From the NCBI GenBank assembly GCA_020436025.1, contig JAGQYP010000028.1:1-49553 (forward strand): a DNA stretch of 49,553 nucleotides, written 5' to 3'. Under the pieces are notes generated by a model, which was given only the letters and a program-made list of their open reading frames with translations, ran no database searches and was not told the DNA's origin. Below are positions 17,582-25,632 of the stretch, one piece after another; the stretch's first letter is position 1, and each line of letters starts with the position of its first letter. This stretch comes from Crocinitomicaceae bacterium. GTDB lineage: Bacteria; Bacteroidota; Bacteroidia; Flavobacteriales_D; Crocinitomicaceae. The position numbers and the translations under genes are program-made.

Positions 17582-19837
17582 ATGAAGTTTATTCACTTTT
17601 CCTGGATCGCCATTGTCGTACTTTGTACCTCCACATTCAATTATGCTCAAAAAGAGATCGAACTCGTTGGTGAGAAAAAAGCTTTTATTTATCACGTTAT
17701 CTGGAAGAATAAAAGACTAGACGACCACTTGGGAAAATACTTTGAATACATCGGTGAACCTTATCTGAAAAGAGATGGAAAAACACCTAAAAGAGATTCG
17801 GTTGAGTGGGCCATAAAAAATAATGGAGAAAAACTACTGATCCGTTCCACAGAGTTGGGGAAAGTAAGTAAAGGAATGTTGCAGGAACTATGCAATAAAC
17901 TGGCGCTTCACGATCTAAATTTAATGGTCAAACACCGAAATTCAGAAGAACCTCAACATGAATATTTGTTGGAAGAATACAAAGAGTTTGTTGACTTGTA
18001 CGCTACAAAACTCCCACCATACGCCATGAAAAGCGAAGGAGGTGAAGACAAACCTTTATTAAAAATGGAAAAGATTTTGGCTCCCACCTACTCCACAAAA
18101 TCTAAAATCAATGTGGCGGCTTCGGGTGGTGCATTTGACGTGAATGAAACGAAAGCGATTGTAGTAGCAATCAACGAAACCATCAACAATTGGGTAGCCA
18201 ATAGAGCCAGACAATATTTTGAAGCATTTGGCGGAAGAATGAATTACTTCGATAATCAACTGATGTCGGCCGGAGATGGTGGTGGATTTTCAGGCGCTTC
18301 CAAAGAACAAAAAGAAGATGAATGGTTTCGTGGACTTACTCCCGACATTGGATTTTTCTATTATGTCCCTGAAGTTCACACCGATGATAAAGGCAAAAGA
18401 AAAGTGCAAGCCATGCATGTTCCGGTTGTCGATTACAAAACTTACGGTCATGACACGATAACGAATATCCATTTTGATATTTGGGGAAAAAGCAAGGAAA
18501 GACAAACAACTGTAGTCATCCAGAAAGGAATCAATTCTTATATTTTATATGATAAAGATGAGTCCGATCTATTAAGCCCGGATTCCAATTACAATAAAGA
18601 TGGTGTAACAACCTACCAAATGCTCATCGACGAACTGAAAAATGTTCATATCGCTTACTATGAAGAAATGATCTACGGTAAAAGAGGATACGATTACCAA
18701 ATCGAATACCACACCAAACAAAAAGACATCTGTCTGGAAAAAATCAAAGTAACCGAATACAAACTGAATAAAATAAGATACTCCACGGGTTCTGGAAACG
18801 TGGTGAACTACAAACCGAAAGAAAAAAACCATCAACCCGGCTCCAATGAATCGGTTAAAAAGCAAAAAAGAACCACACAGGACGAATTGATGTATTGGTA
18901 CAAGCAACTGGAATACCACAAAGAAATGATTGTCAAATTAAAGAAAGAGAAAGAAATTGCTCTGGAAATTTTGGCTACGCTCAAAGACAAACTAAGCAAC
19001 ATGGAGAAAAATATTGGTTACCGTGTGCTGACATACGAAGAAAAAGACGGTCTCTATATTTTTGAAGATTCCTCCACCTTCAATTACGAAACACAGGATT
19101 TCAAATTCATGGGAACCAAACATCCGGAAGAATACAATATCCGAGTACTGTCATTTGATGATAAAGTATTGAGCACAAAAGCCGATGAAGTCCAAATCCA
19201 CTGGTCCATTTGTGAAGAAGACATTGATGAAAGTTTAGCGCTCAACAAGAAGTTTGTGGACGCCTTTGGGATAAACAGTTATACAGGCAAATTCCCAATT
19301 CTGAAAGAGGAAGATTCGGTTAAAATCAAAGAATTGGTCCAATTCATCATTAAAAATCCAAAAGCGGTTCAATTTGATCTTTCTGGAAATGGAAAAGGCA
19401 AAATATTGGAAAACGGGAAATACGAAAAAGATAACGTACCCGAATATTTCAAAGAATACCCTAACGGAGATTCGATTAGTTTCCAAAGTCAAAATGCCAC
19501 AACATTGAAAATTGCCATGGATAAAAAGTTGAACATCCAATTGGCAACTTACACTGATGGAAGGGAAGTATTCTTCAAATCCCTACAAAAAGACGTGCAA
19601 AAACTATTGGAACCAGGATCTGGGGTGCACAGAAATGAAGTGATTTCAGCTGCACGTACCCAATCCGTATTGATGAATTTCCTATCCAACTTCAATTCCC
19701 TAGCCAGTAAATTTGCCGATGCAGAAGAAGCAGCCAAAGCTTTTAGCATCTTGGATAAAGCAGCCAAAAAGGCAAAAATTAACATTGGAAGAGTAAAAAT
19801 CAAAGCTTGGGATAAGTCTTTGGTTGGGAAGTATTGA
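17582..19837 (+). CDS. Large exported protein of unknown function (751 residues)
   Basis: A 751-residue protein with an apparent Sec signal peptide (MKFIHFSWIAIVVLCTSTFNYAQ). I do not recognise a family. Visible parts are a Lys-rich N-terminal region (24-170) and a Gly-rich, Asn-rich stretch (about 183-245, AASGGAFDVNETKAIV to SAGDGGGFSG). A probable coiled coil follows (about 375-485, very rich in Lys and Glu, including YWYKQLEYHKEMIVKLKKEK). After a mixed region come Ala/Lys-rich helices at the C-terminus (about 700-745, ADAEEAAKAFSILDKAAKKA). It has neither a T9SS sorting domain nor a lipobox, so it should stay in the periplasm or leave by another route. A terminator upstream makes it a separate transcription unit. 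It directly precedes the repeat-rich island and could be part of that variable region. Confidence 0.75.
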   Translation: MKFIHFSWIAIVVLCTSTFNYAQKEIELVGEKKAFIYHVIWKNKRLDDHLGKYFEYIGEPYLKRDGKTPKRDSVEWAIKNNGEKLLIRSTELGKVSKGMLQELCNKLALHDLNLMVKHRNSEEPQHEYLLEEYKEFVDLYATKLPPYAMKSEGGEDKPLLKMEKILAPTYSTKSKINVAASGGAFDVNETKAIVVAINETINNWVANRARQYFEAFGGRMNYFDNQLMSAGDGGGFSGASKEQKEDEWFRGLTPDIGFFYYVPEVHTDDKGKRKVQAMHVPVVDYKTYGHDTITNIHFDIWGKSKERQTTVVIQKGINSYILYDKDESDLLSPDSNYNKDGVTTYQMLIDELKNVHIAYYEEMIYGKRGYDYQIEYHTKQKDICLEKIKVTEYKLNKIRYSTGSGNVVNYKPKEKNHQPGSNESVKKQKRTTQDELMYWYKQLEYHKEMIVKLKKEKEIALEILATLKDKLSNMEKNIGYRVLTYEEKDGLYIFEDSSTFNYETQDFKFMGTKHPEEYNIRVLSFDDKVLSTKADEVQIHWSICEEDIDESLALNKKFVDAFGINSYTGKFPILKEEDSVKIKELVQFIIKNPKAVQFDLSGNGKGKILENGKYEKDNVPEYFKEYPNGDSISFQSQNATTLKIAMDKKLNIQLATYTDGREVFFKSLQKDVQKLLEPGSGVHRNEVISAARTQSVLMNFLSNFNSLASKFADAEEAAKAFSILDKAAKKAKINIGRVKIKAWDKSLVGKY

Positions 19838-19933
19838 TATGGGAACTACCCCTTTGGTAACTCCTCTCGACATTTATCGTCGATGATGCAGAATCCCGGT
19901 AGAAATGAAAATGGGTAATATCACAATTCAAGA

Positions 19934-20395
19934 ATGAACAATATTTTTCTAAAAATAATAAGTACGTTGGATGAAAACAGTATTTTTTCCTTAGAATATC
20001 CGCTACTGTTTAAGTTTGAAGATTCAATTGGAATTTGGGGAAATGCAAACTTATCAATCGAAGAAAGGGAAGAGGAAATATTGAGAATAATCCAACCGAG
20101 TATTAATACTCGAGAAGAATATTTTAATTTTATTTTCATTTCTTTTCTCAAAGGTTTGGTTGAGCATTACAAAAGAAATAAAATAGAATATATTGAATGT
20201 TCTAAGGAATCAGCATTGGATAGAGAACAACTCAAAGATTCAAGCTATTGGTTGTTTTCTGTTCCACCGGATAAAATAGATGAGGATGTATATGATTCAA
20301 GTGTTCGTGAGTTAGAAGAGATAGTATTTTGCTTGGAACTAGATTGTTTAGAGAAATGGGATTCAAATTTCTTTGTTCGACCACGTCGTGAGTAA
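19934..20395 (+). CDS. Small acidic protein of unknown function
   Basis: A 153-residue, strongly acidic, soluble protein (no signal peptide, no membrane helix) that I do not recognise. It begins MNNIFLKIISTLDENSIFSL and contains runs of Glu such as IEEREEEILRI. Small acidic proteins of this kind are often immunity proteins in toxin-immunity loci, and it lies 97 bases after the large exported protein on the same strand. That reading is only a suggestion, because the neighbour has no recognisable toxin domain. Dispersed repeat copy 1 begins within about 10 bases of its stop codon. Confidence 0.6.
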   Translation: MNNIFLKIISTLDENSIFSLEYPLLFKFEDSIGIWGNANLSIEEREEEILRIIQPSINTREEYFNFIFISFLKGLVEHYKRNKIEYIECSKESALDREQLKDSSYWLFSVPPDKIDEDVYDSSVRELEEIVFCLELDCLEKWDSNFFVRPRRE

Positions 20396-20754
20396 TTAAT
20401 CCTAACGCTGGTGCGGGCGTCACGCTCGTATCTAAAAACGGTTCAGTACAATAAACTCCCAACACTTCGACTACTTCTCGACTCCACTTCGTTACGCTCG
20501 AAGTTGCTCTGTGACCGGCAATACCATTGAAAAAGATGGCCGCAATCCCTCAACATCGTAACACCTCTTCCCATCAATGCGGCCTACCCACTCCTGCAAA
20601 TCCGCGGTCGCTGAGCCGGACCGAGTGGAATGGAGCCTGAGCGGAATGGAATCGAGGTTCAGTCGAAGCGTTTTGAGTTGATTTCCACTTCCCAGTGGTG
20701 CAACAACCTAGACCAAACCAAATTATTCACTAACTTAGTTCTAAATCGACCTTT
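20396..20754. repeat. Repeat-rich intergenic segment with copy 1 of the dispersed island repeat
   Basis: This 359-base stretch has no gene that I can support. Positions 20406-20436 match 22156-22186 at 27 of 31 bases. The match continues collinearly in blocks: AAACTCCC (20453), TCTCGACT (20476) and CGCTCGAAGT (20495). The core carries a small palindrome (GCGTcACGC). Other inverted repeats are CTTCG/CGAAG (20488-20492 and 20499-20503), GGCCGCA/TGCGGCC (20539-20545 and 20579-20585), and CTTCGACT/AGTCGAAG (20466-20473 and 20661-20668). GC content is visibly higher than in the flanking ORFs. Confidence 0.7.
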
Positions 20755-21606
20755 ATGAGAAATCAAAGAAGTTTTAAAATGAACCTACTATTGATCCGAT
20801 ACGAACGAGAGGCTCGCAACTTCGGGTGGTTAAAATTTTCTTTCTCATATGTACTTTTCTTCTTTCTCACTCCAACGCTTGGGCAGCAAACTGACATATA
20901 CAGGATTGGTGGATTATGCTTTTTCGAACAAGAATCTAAAGACTCCATAAGGCAAGTATATTTTTGCAAATGTACTGAAGAAACAGACCATCTTATTGTA
21001 GACTCATTTATTGTTGTTAATCATTCAAAAGATAGTTTATGGATCGTGGAAAAGAACATCAATTTTGAAATGAAAATAAATTACGAAGCTGGGAAATTAT
21101 CAAAAGAAAAATCTGTTCAGATCGAAAATAAATTGTTTCAAATAATTCAATCTGTCTGGAGAGATGCCGATTCTTCTTATATGTATCCAAAATGGGAATA
21201 CTATACAGGCAAAAACAACAATATTAGAAAATACTATGGTTTGGCAAAACTAGTCAACTACCTAGCAATAAATGAACTCAAGTTTATGGAGGAAATCCTG
21301 AAATTTGCTGGGTGCGATGAGGATTCTTTAGCTATTCAAGCATTGGATTTTCTGAATTCAGAATCCTTTGGTTCTGCTTTATATATATCTAGATTCTACA
21401 ATATGAAATCCTCGAAAAAAAATGAACATTGGGAGGAAACTTCAGATTATGAAGAAAGAGCGCTTGTAAATATTAAAGATGATATTTTTCTAGGAATGTA
21501 TCCTAAAAATAACAAGCTGAATGATTATTTGAAAGAAGCATTACATCGTTATTGTGATAGAATTAAAACCTTGAATTGTGATCTATCTGAAGAATTATTC
21601 AAATAG
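20755..21606 (+). CDS. Exported protein of unknown function (island ORF)
   Basis: A 283-residue protein whose N-terminus is odd. About 25 polar residues (MRNQRSFKMNLLLIRYERE onward) precede a signal-like hydrophobic segment (FSFSYVLFFFLTPTLGQ), so the mature protein would start near residue 46. The codons encoding YEREARNFGW (around 20802-20831) are GC-richer and resemble the island's non-coding repeats. This suggests that the 5' end was formed by joining repeat DNA to an older signal sequence. Alternative starts are the ATG at 20779 and TTG at 20791. The mature part is Lys/Asp/Ser-rich with no known motif. The next ORF overlaps its end. Confidence 0.55.
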   Translation: MRNQRSFKMNLLLIRYEREARNFGWLKFSFSYVLFFFLTPTLGQQTDIYRIGGLCFFEQESKDSIRQVYFCKCTEETDHLIVDSFIVVNHSKDSLWIVEKNINFEMKINYEAGKLSKEKSVQIENKLFQIIQSVWRDADSSYMYPKWEYYTGKNNNIRKYYGLAKLVNYLAINELKFMEEILKFAGCDEDSLAIQALDFLNSESFGSALYISRFYNMKSSKKNEHWEETSDYEERALVNIKDDIFLGMYPKNNKLNDYLKEALHRYCDRIKTLNCDLSEELFK

Positions 21607-21649
21607 GATTTGCATTTATTGTAAAATTAACATTTGGAACTCGAAGGGT

Positions 21650-22147
21650 TTGGCTAGACCGAGCTATCGTTTCACGCACCGACTAAGGGATTTAAAGTTA
21701 ATTCAATTAGTCGGATTTGAATTAATAATAATATTATTCATTAATTTAACTTCATGCGATATATTGCCTACATGTTCTCAAGAAAACATGAATAATTATG
21801 TTAATGAACAAGAAAAAATCATGGTCGGAATAGATGCTTTTGAAATGGACGTTATATCAAAATATATAGTAAAATTTGATGACAGTATAATAATTTCTGA
21901 GGATATTCCTAATACGGAAATAAAAAAGATCTTGAAAAAATATAAAATAAGAAAAATTGTAATTAACTATAAAGATATAGCTGAATTAAGTTTTATACTT
22001 TATCCAGAAAAATTTAACGATTGTCTTGAATGTGTGGTTTTGTTTTCAAAAAGAGTATCTGGGATTAAAGAAATAGAAGAAAGAAAATCTCGAAAATTAA
22101 CCCAGATTTGTAAAAACGTATTCTTCATTTGCGATTATCGTTTTTAA
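21650..22147 (+). CDS. Putative lipoprotein of unknown function with an uncertain start (island ORF)
   Basis: The frame encodes a hydrophobic segment with lipobox (FELIIILFINLTSC) followed by about 130 residues rich in Ile, Lys and Glu. No in-frame ATG precedes the lipobox. The available starts are GTG 21578, which lies inside the previous gene, and TTG 21650. I use the latter with low confidence. The codons between the start and the hydrophobic segment come from a GC-richer stretch that resembles island repeat sequence (CGATAGCT and neighbours, inverted relative to 22289-22310). An acidic residue within the hydrophobic core is unusual for a signal peptide. Repeat copy 2 begins within about 10 bases of its stop. 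It may be a truncated gene. Confidence 0.4.
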   Translation: MARPSYRFTHRLRDLKLIQLVGFELIIILFINLTSCDILPTCSQENMNNYVNEQEKIMVGIDAFEMDVISKYIVKFDDSIIISEDIPNTEIKKILKKYKIRKIVINYKDIAELSFILYPEKFNDCLECVVLFSKRVSGIKEIEERKSRKLTQICKNVFFICDYRF

Positions 22148-22148
22148 A

Positions 22149-22315
22149 GTACTCCCGCTGGTGCAAGCGTCACGCTCAAATCTAAACTCCCGGGCCTCTC
22201 GACTAGCGCTCGAAGTCCTAAATTGTAGATTCCTAACGCTAGGTGTCCGAGCGCGCTTGTCCAGACTACTCGTCAGGGAGTCGAGGAAACCGATAGCTAA
22301 AGCCCCAACCAAACA
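22149..22315. repeat. Copy 2 of the dispersed island repeat and related sequence
   Basis: The core 22156-22186 matches 20406-20436 at 27 of 31 bases and contains the palindrome AGCGTcACGCT. The blocks AAACTCCC (22184), TCTCGACT (22197) and CGCTCGAAGT (22207) follow in the same order as in copy 1 but closer together. A further CCTAACGCT (22232) repeats the left edge of copy 1 (20401). ACCGATAGCT (22289 onward) is inverted relative to 21651-21670. Confidence 0.7.
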
Positions 22316-22335
22316 ACTAAAAAAAAACAAACCAA

Positions 22336-23751
22336 CTAACTAACCAAAAGCTCCCGCTCAAAATTCACCAAAAAAACCTTCGATTTGGCTCTTGTCACAG
22401 CTGTGTACAACCATCTCAAATACTCCTTATTCTTCGCATCCGGATGCAAATAGCCCTGATCAATATACACATGCTCCCATTGGCCGCCTTGAGATTTGTG
22501 GCAGGTAACCGCATAGGCATATTTCACTTGAATGGCTTGAAAATAAGGGTCATCCATGATTTTCTTGAAACGCTTGGTCTTGTTTTTCTCGTCCAGATGA
22601 TCTTTCTCAATTTCAAAAAAGAGCCTTTTTTGGTCTTCCCGACTCAAATTGGGGGATTCGGAATGTAGTGTATCAACCAATAGTTTTACTTCGATCTCAT
22701 CCATATTGGGGTAATCGACCAGTTTTACTCGGGCATCGGCAAACTGGAAGCCGTACATTTCTTTTCTTCCCAGTATCTTATTGACCTGCATCATTTCACC
22801 ATTGGCAATAAAACCGGGCTCCGAATTTTCTGGAAGCCAGGAATAATTGTTTTTCACGGCCATTAATATATCACCTGCACTCAATTCATCTTCATGATAA
22901 AAAACTCTTGAACGAATATGGTTGTTGTAGGAATTCGCTCTTTTATTGGAGCGGGTAATGACCAAAGTCTCCTCTACTCCAACTTGTCGGTGGCTTTCTT
23001 CTAGCGCATCCTGCAATTCCTGTCCATTCAAATCGATAAAATCCGTTGTGTTGGTTTCTAAAATCAAGTCTTCGTAAGATTGAATATTTCGAATTTGAGT
23101 GGCGTTCTTTAAAATACCTGAGTCGGCCGCTTGCCGGGAAACTTCTGTGAGTCGATGATCAAAAATTTCAATATTGTACAGGGTGTTTTCGAGGTATTCT
23201 TTGTTCAATGCCGGACTAAAATCTGCTCCAACTGGAGGCAACTGACCTTCATCTCCCACTAAAATGAGCTTGTTATTGGTACCGCTAAAAATAAACTCGA
23301 CCAAATCCTCCAATAAATTGCGATTGGCCCAGGGATTCGAACCGGATGGCATGGAATAATCTGCAATCATCGAAGCTTCATCTACTATGAAAATAGTGTG
23401 ATTGTTCGGATTAAAAGCCAATTCAAATGCTACCGCTCCGTTCTTCATCACCTTCCTCTGGTAAATCACTCTATGAATGGTGTGTGCTTTCTTTTTGGAG
23501 TAATTTCCGATTACTTTGGCCGCTCTTCCCGTTGGAGCTAGTAGTTGAGTTCGAAACCCATGTTTGCCCACAGATTTCACAAATGCACTGATTAAAGACG
23601 TTTTTCCAGTTCCAGCATACCCCGAAAGGATCAGGGCATCTTTTTTGTATTTTCTTTTGACAAGATCATCTAATTTTTCAAGGAAAAGTGTCTGACCCTC
23701 ATTGGGTTCATAACCTAGATTATCTCGAATATCTGCAACTAATTGACTCAT
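22336..23751 (-). CDS. RecD-like superfamily 1B DNA helicase
   Basis: An ATP-dependent DNA helicase of 471 residues related to RecD/Pif1 but lacking the long N-terminal domain of RecD2. Motif I (Walker A) is GYAGTGKT (residues 44-51). Motif Ia is APTGRAAK, motif II is IFIVDEASM, and motif III is LILVGDEGQLPPVG. Motif V is TCHKSQGGQW, and motif VI is YTAVTRAKSKVFLVNF. All the core motifs are intact, so it should be active in DNA repair or recombination. No RecB or RecC genes lie nearby. The start ATG at 23751 fits the N-terminal helix before motif I. The gene ends at the edge of the repeat-rich island. Confidence 0.9.
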   Translation of the reverse strand: MSQLVADIRDNLGYEPNEGQTLFLEKLDDLVKRKYKKDALILSGYAGTGKTSLISAFVKSVGKHGFRTQLLAPTGRAAKVIGNYSKKKAHTIHRVIYQRKVMKNGAVAFELAFNPNNHTIFIVDEASMIADYSMPSGSNPWANRNLLEDLVEFIFSGTNNKLILVGDEGQLPPVGADFSPALNKEYLENTLYNIEIFDHRLTEVSRQAADSGILKNATQIRNIQSYEDLILETNTTDFIDLNGQELQDALEESHRQVGVEETLVITRSNKRANSYNNHIRSRVFYHEDELSAGDILMAVKNNYSWLPENSEPGFIANGEMMQVNKILGRKEMYGFQFADARVKLVDYPNMDEIEVKLLVDTLHSESPNLSREDQKRLFFEIEKDHLDEKNKTKRFKKIMDDPYFQAIQVKYAYAVTCHKSQGGQWEHVYIDQGYLHPDAKNKEYLRWLYTAVTRAKSKVFLVNFERELLVS

Positions 23752-23842
23752 TTCCTTCTACAAAAATAGAGCAATATGTTTCTCCTTTATTGAGCTGTAG
23801 AAAAAATATATTGAATGAAATCGAATTTTATGTAAAAAATTG

Positions 23843-23850
23843 TAGTTTTG
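23843..23850 (+). promoter_or_regulatory. Candidate -7 box (TAGTTTTG) for the 23883-28958 operon
   Basis: TAGTTTTG fully matches TAnnTTTG and lies 32 bases before the ATG at 23883. It supports that start over the longer frame that begins inside the helicase gene. A clear -33 element is not visible. Confidence 0.45.
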
Positions 23851-23882
23851 CCCTGTACGTAATTAAACTAAAACATACACTG

Positions 23883-24878
23883 ATGAATAATATTTTGCGT
23901 CTTATTGGAATTTACTCGCTTCCTGTTTTATTCTTTATAATTGGAATCTGGAGAATTATTGTTGGACTTACCACTGAAGTTGTAACAGATTCTGCGGGTA
24001 ATGAATATTTGATTGAGCAAAACAATTATGAAATTGTAGCAGGGATTCTATGTTTCTTGATCAGTGGAATCATTTTACTTTTCATTACTGGAAAATTAAA
24101 CAGAAAAATGATCTTCATTATTGGAGGGATTTCCGTTCCGGTAGCCATTATCGTTTTGGTCATGAACTTCATGGCGATCAAAAACGAAGTAGACATGTTG
24201 GCTTTCAGAAATCAAGTGAAAGGAGAAATGATCCTGCGTATTTTGGATATTAAAGATGCACAATTAGCTTATAAGACTGTTCACGGAAAGTACTGTGACA
24301 ACATGGATGAGCTAATCAAATTCGTAAAAGAAGGAAAAGTTCCAAAAGCAGTTTCTGCCGGTAACGTTCCATCTAGAAGAATTACACCTATCGAAAATGA
24401 TTCACTTTATCCAGGAGAAAACAGAGCCATTGACAATACCATGTCTGAAATGGAAGCTTGGAGACTTTCCAAGATTGCTCAGAGCTTAACTCCAGAACAA
24501 ATTGAAGAAATGAATGCAGGTAAACCGAAAGACCAATTGTCTTTCCAAGATCTTTTAGAATTCAAAAGAGATACGATTTACATTCCAGTTATTGAAAAAT
24601 ATTTCTCTGGTGAAAAATACGCTGAAAAGAGATCTACCATTGAAAGAACTTTTGAATTCAAATCGGAATTCCCTTTCAATCCAGATTCCATGGCGGTTAT
24701 TCCTCATGCAGGTGATAGAAAACCAAGATTTGGTTTAGCTACTGGAGAAATTTTTAAATCAACTGGTGCAGCTCCAACACTTTTGATCTGGGCAGTTCAC
24801 CCAATGGATTCTTTGCAAATGGATTCCATTTCTTTGGGTGCCTTAGATAAAGTAGATTTCAACGGAAGCTGGCAATAA
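23883..24878 (+). CDS. Membrane protein of unknown function with a pseudopilin-like motif
   Basis: A 331-residue protein with three N-terminal membrane helices (residues about 5-30, 52-74 and 79-103) followed by a soluble domain. The soluble part opens with a long helix leading into LRILDIKDAQLAYKTVHGKY and CDNMDELIKFVKEG. The arrangement of helix, aromatic, Gly-Lys-Tyr and then a short helix loosely resembles type II pseudopilins, but no prepilin cleavage site is present. The start at 23883 follows the promoter box; the 65 extra codons upstream run antisense into the helicase gene and are rejected. Five bases or fewer separate it from the DUF3822 gene, so the two are probably co-transcribed. 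Confidence 0.75.
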   Translation: MNNILRLIGIYSLPVLFFIIGIWRIIVGLTTEVVTDSAGNEYLIEQNNYEIVAGILCFLISGIILLFITGKLNRKMIFIIGGISVPVAIIVLVMNFMAIKNEVDMLAFRNQVKGEMILRILDIKDAQLAYKTVHGKYCDNMDELIKFVKEGKVPKAVSAGNVPSRRITPIENDSLYPGENRAIDNTMSEMEAWRLSKIAQSLTPEQIEEMNAGKPKDQLSFQDLLEFKRDTIYIPVIEKYFSGEKYAEKRSTIERTFEFKSEFPFNPDSMAVIPHAGDRKPRFGLATGEIFKSTGAAPTLLIWAVHPMDSLQMDSISLGALDKVDFNGSWQ

Positions 24879-24882
24879 TCCA

Positions 24883-25632
24883 ATGATTAATAGCTCGAAT
24901 GCGCATCAGCATCAATTAAGCATTGAACTTTCTGATGCTCAAATTCGCTTTGCCATTCTCAAAGGAAAAGAACTAGTTAAGTCTTTCTCTGAAAACATCA
25001 ATGAAAAATCTCGTTCGGAAGTTGAGCGTGTAATCAAAAACAATGCGGATCTCGATTTCGATTTTGGGGATGTGACCTTGAGTTATTCGGAACAAAAAAG
25101 CACTTTGGTTCCCGTTCAGATGATCACGGATTCTCAACCTGAAAAGTTATTCAAATTCTGCTACGGCGATGTAAAAGAAAATATCGATTACAATCGGATT
25201 CCGGAATTGGGCTTGGCGAATATTTTTCAGATTCCTTTATGGGTGAAATCGGCTTTTGTGATCAATTTCCCTGTGATCAATATTTACCATTCCAATACCA
25301 TCTTTTTAAAAGGTATTTTCAATGAAACGGTTTTCAAACCAAAAGCACATGTGTTGATCTATGAAGATTATTTTCATTTGATTCTGGTTAGCAAAACCCA
25401 TCTTTTGCTTTCCAATAGTTTCATATACAAATCTTCAGAAGATGTGATTTACCATTTGTTGTTTGCTCTGGATCAGAAAGAAATCAGTAAAAATGATGTG
25501 GAAGTACATTTATATGGAGAACACATTACAGAAGATCTTATTTCCAAATTGAAAAGAGAACTGAAAAACACACAGGACCATTCTACCAAACACAAACATT
25601 TTATTCTTCAAAGTCAGTCATTGTGCGTATAA
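24883..25632 (+). CDS. DUF3822-family protein, probable actin-like fold
   Basis: A 249-residue soluble protein. Its opening QLSIELSDAQIRFAILKGKE, a beta-hairpin with a small residue near the turn, resembles the phosphate-1 region of ASKHA (actin/Hsp70) folds. The pattern fits DUF3822, for which I recall a structural-genomics model described as actin-like. Strong nucleotide-binding motifs (DxGxxxx with a conserved Asp) are not clear, so ATP binding is uncertain. It lies immediately downstream of the three-TM protein, and its last 10 bases overlap the rsmD start. By analogy with PilM it might bind the membrane protein, which is inference. Confidence 0.75.
   Translation: MINSSNAHQHQLSIELSDAQIRFAILKGKELVKSFSENINEKSRSEVERVIKNNADLDFDFGDVTLSYSEQKSTLVPVQMITDSQPEKLFKFCYGDVKENIDYNRIPELGLANIFQIPLWVKSAFVINFPVINIYHSNTIFLKGIFNETVFKPKAHVLIYEDYFHLILVSKTHLLLSNSFIYKSSEDVIYHLLFALDQKEISKNDVEVHLYGEHITEDLISKLKRELKNTQDHSTKHKHFILQSQSLCV

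Larger units (their letters stand above)
19838..22335. other. Accessory island of AT-rich unknown ORFs separated by GC-richer repeats
   Basis: This interval holds three unrelated, AT-rich ORFs of unknown function. They are separated by non-coding segments of clearly higher GC that contain short dispersed and inverted repeats. It sits between the exported 751-residue protein and a core helicase gene. The mix suggests a site where gene cassettes have been gained and lost. No transposase, integrase or tRNA is visible, so the mechanism is unknown. Confidence 0.55.

Noticed and set aside
18572..18919. 115-codon ORF antisense to the 751-residue protein
   Set aside because: It is a shadow of Lys- and Glu-rich codons of the sense gene, read as Phe and Leu. 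No start context or independent support.
17582..19837. Polymorphic or Rhs toxin
   Set aside because: No RHS/YD repeats, no pre-toxin motif and no recognisable nuclease or deaminase domain. The possible immunity role of the next gene is therefore kept only as a suggestion.
20396..20520. Integron attC site after the 19934-20395 gene
   Set aside because: CCTAACGCT at 20401 hints at the RYYYAAC box, but the matching GTTRRRY box is not found at the other end, the AAC is absent in copy 2, and no integrase is present.
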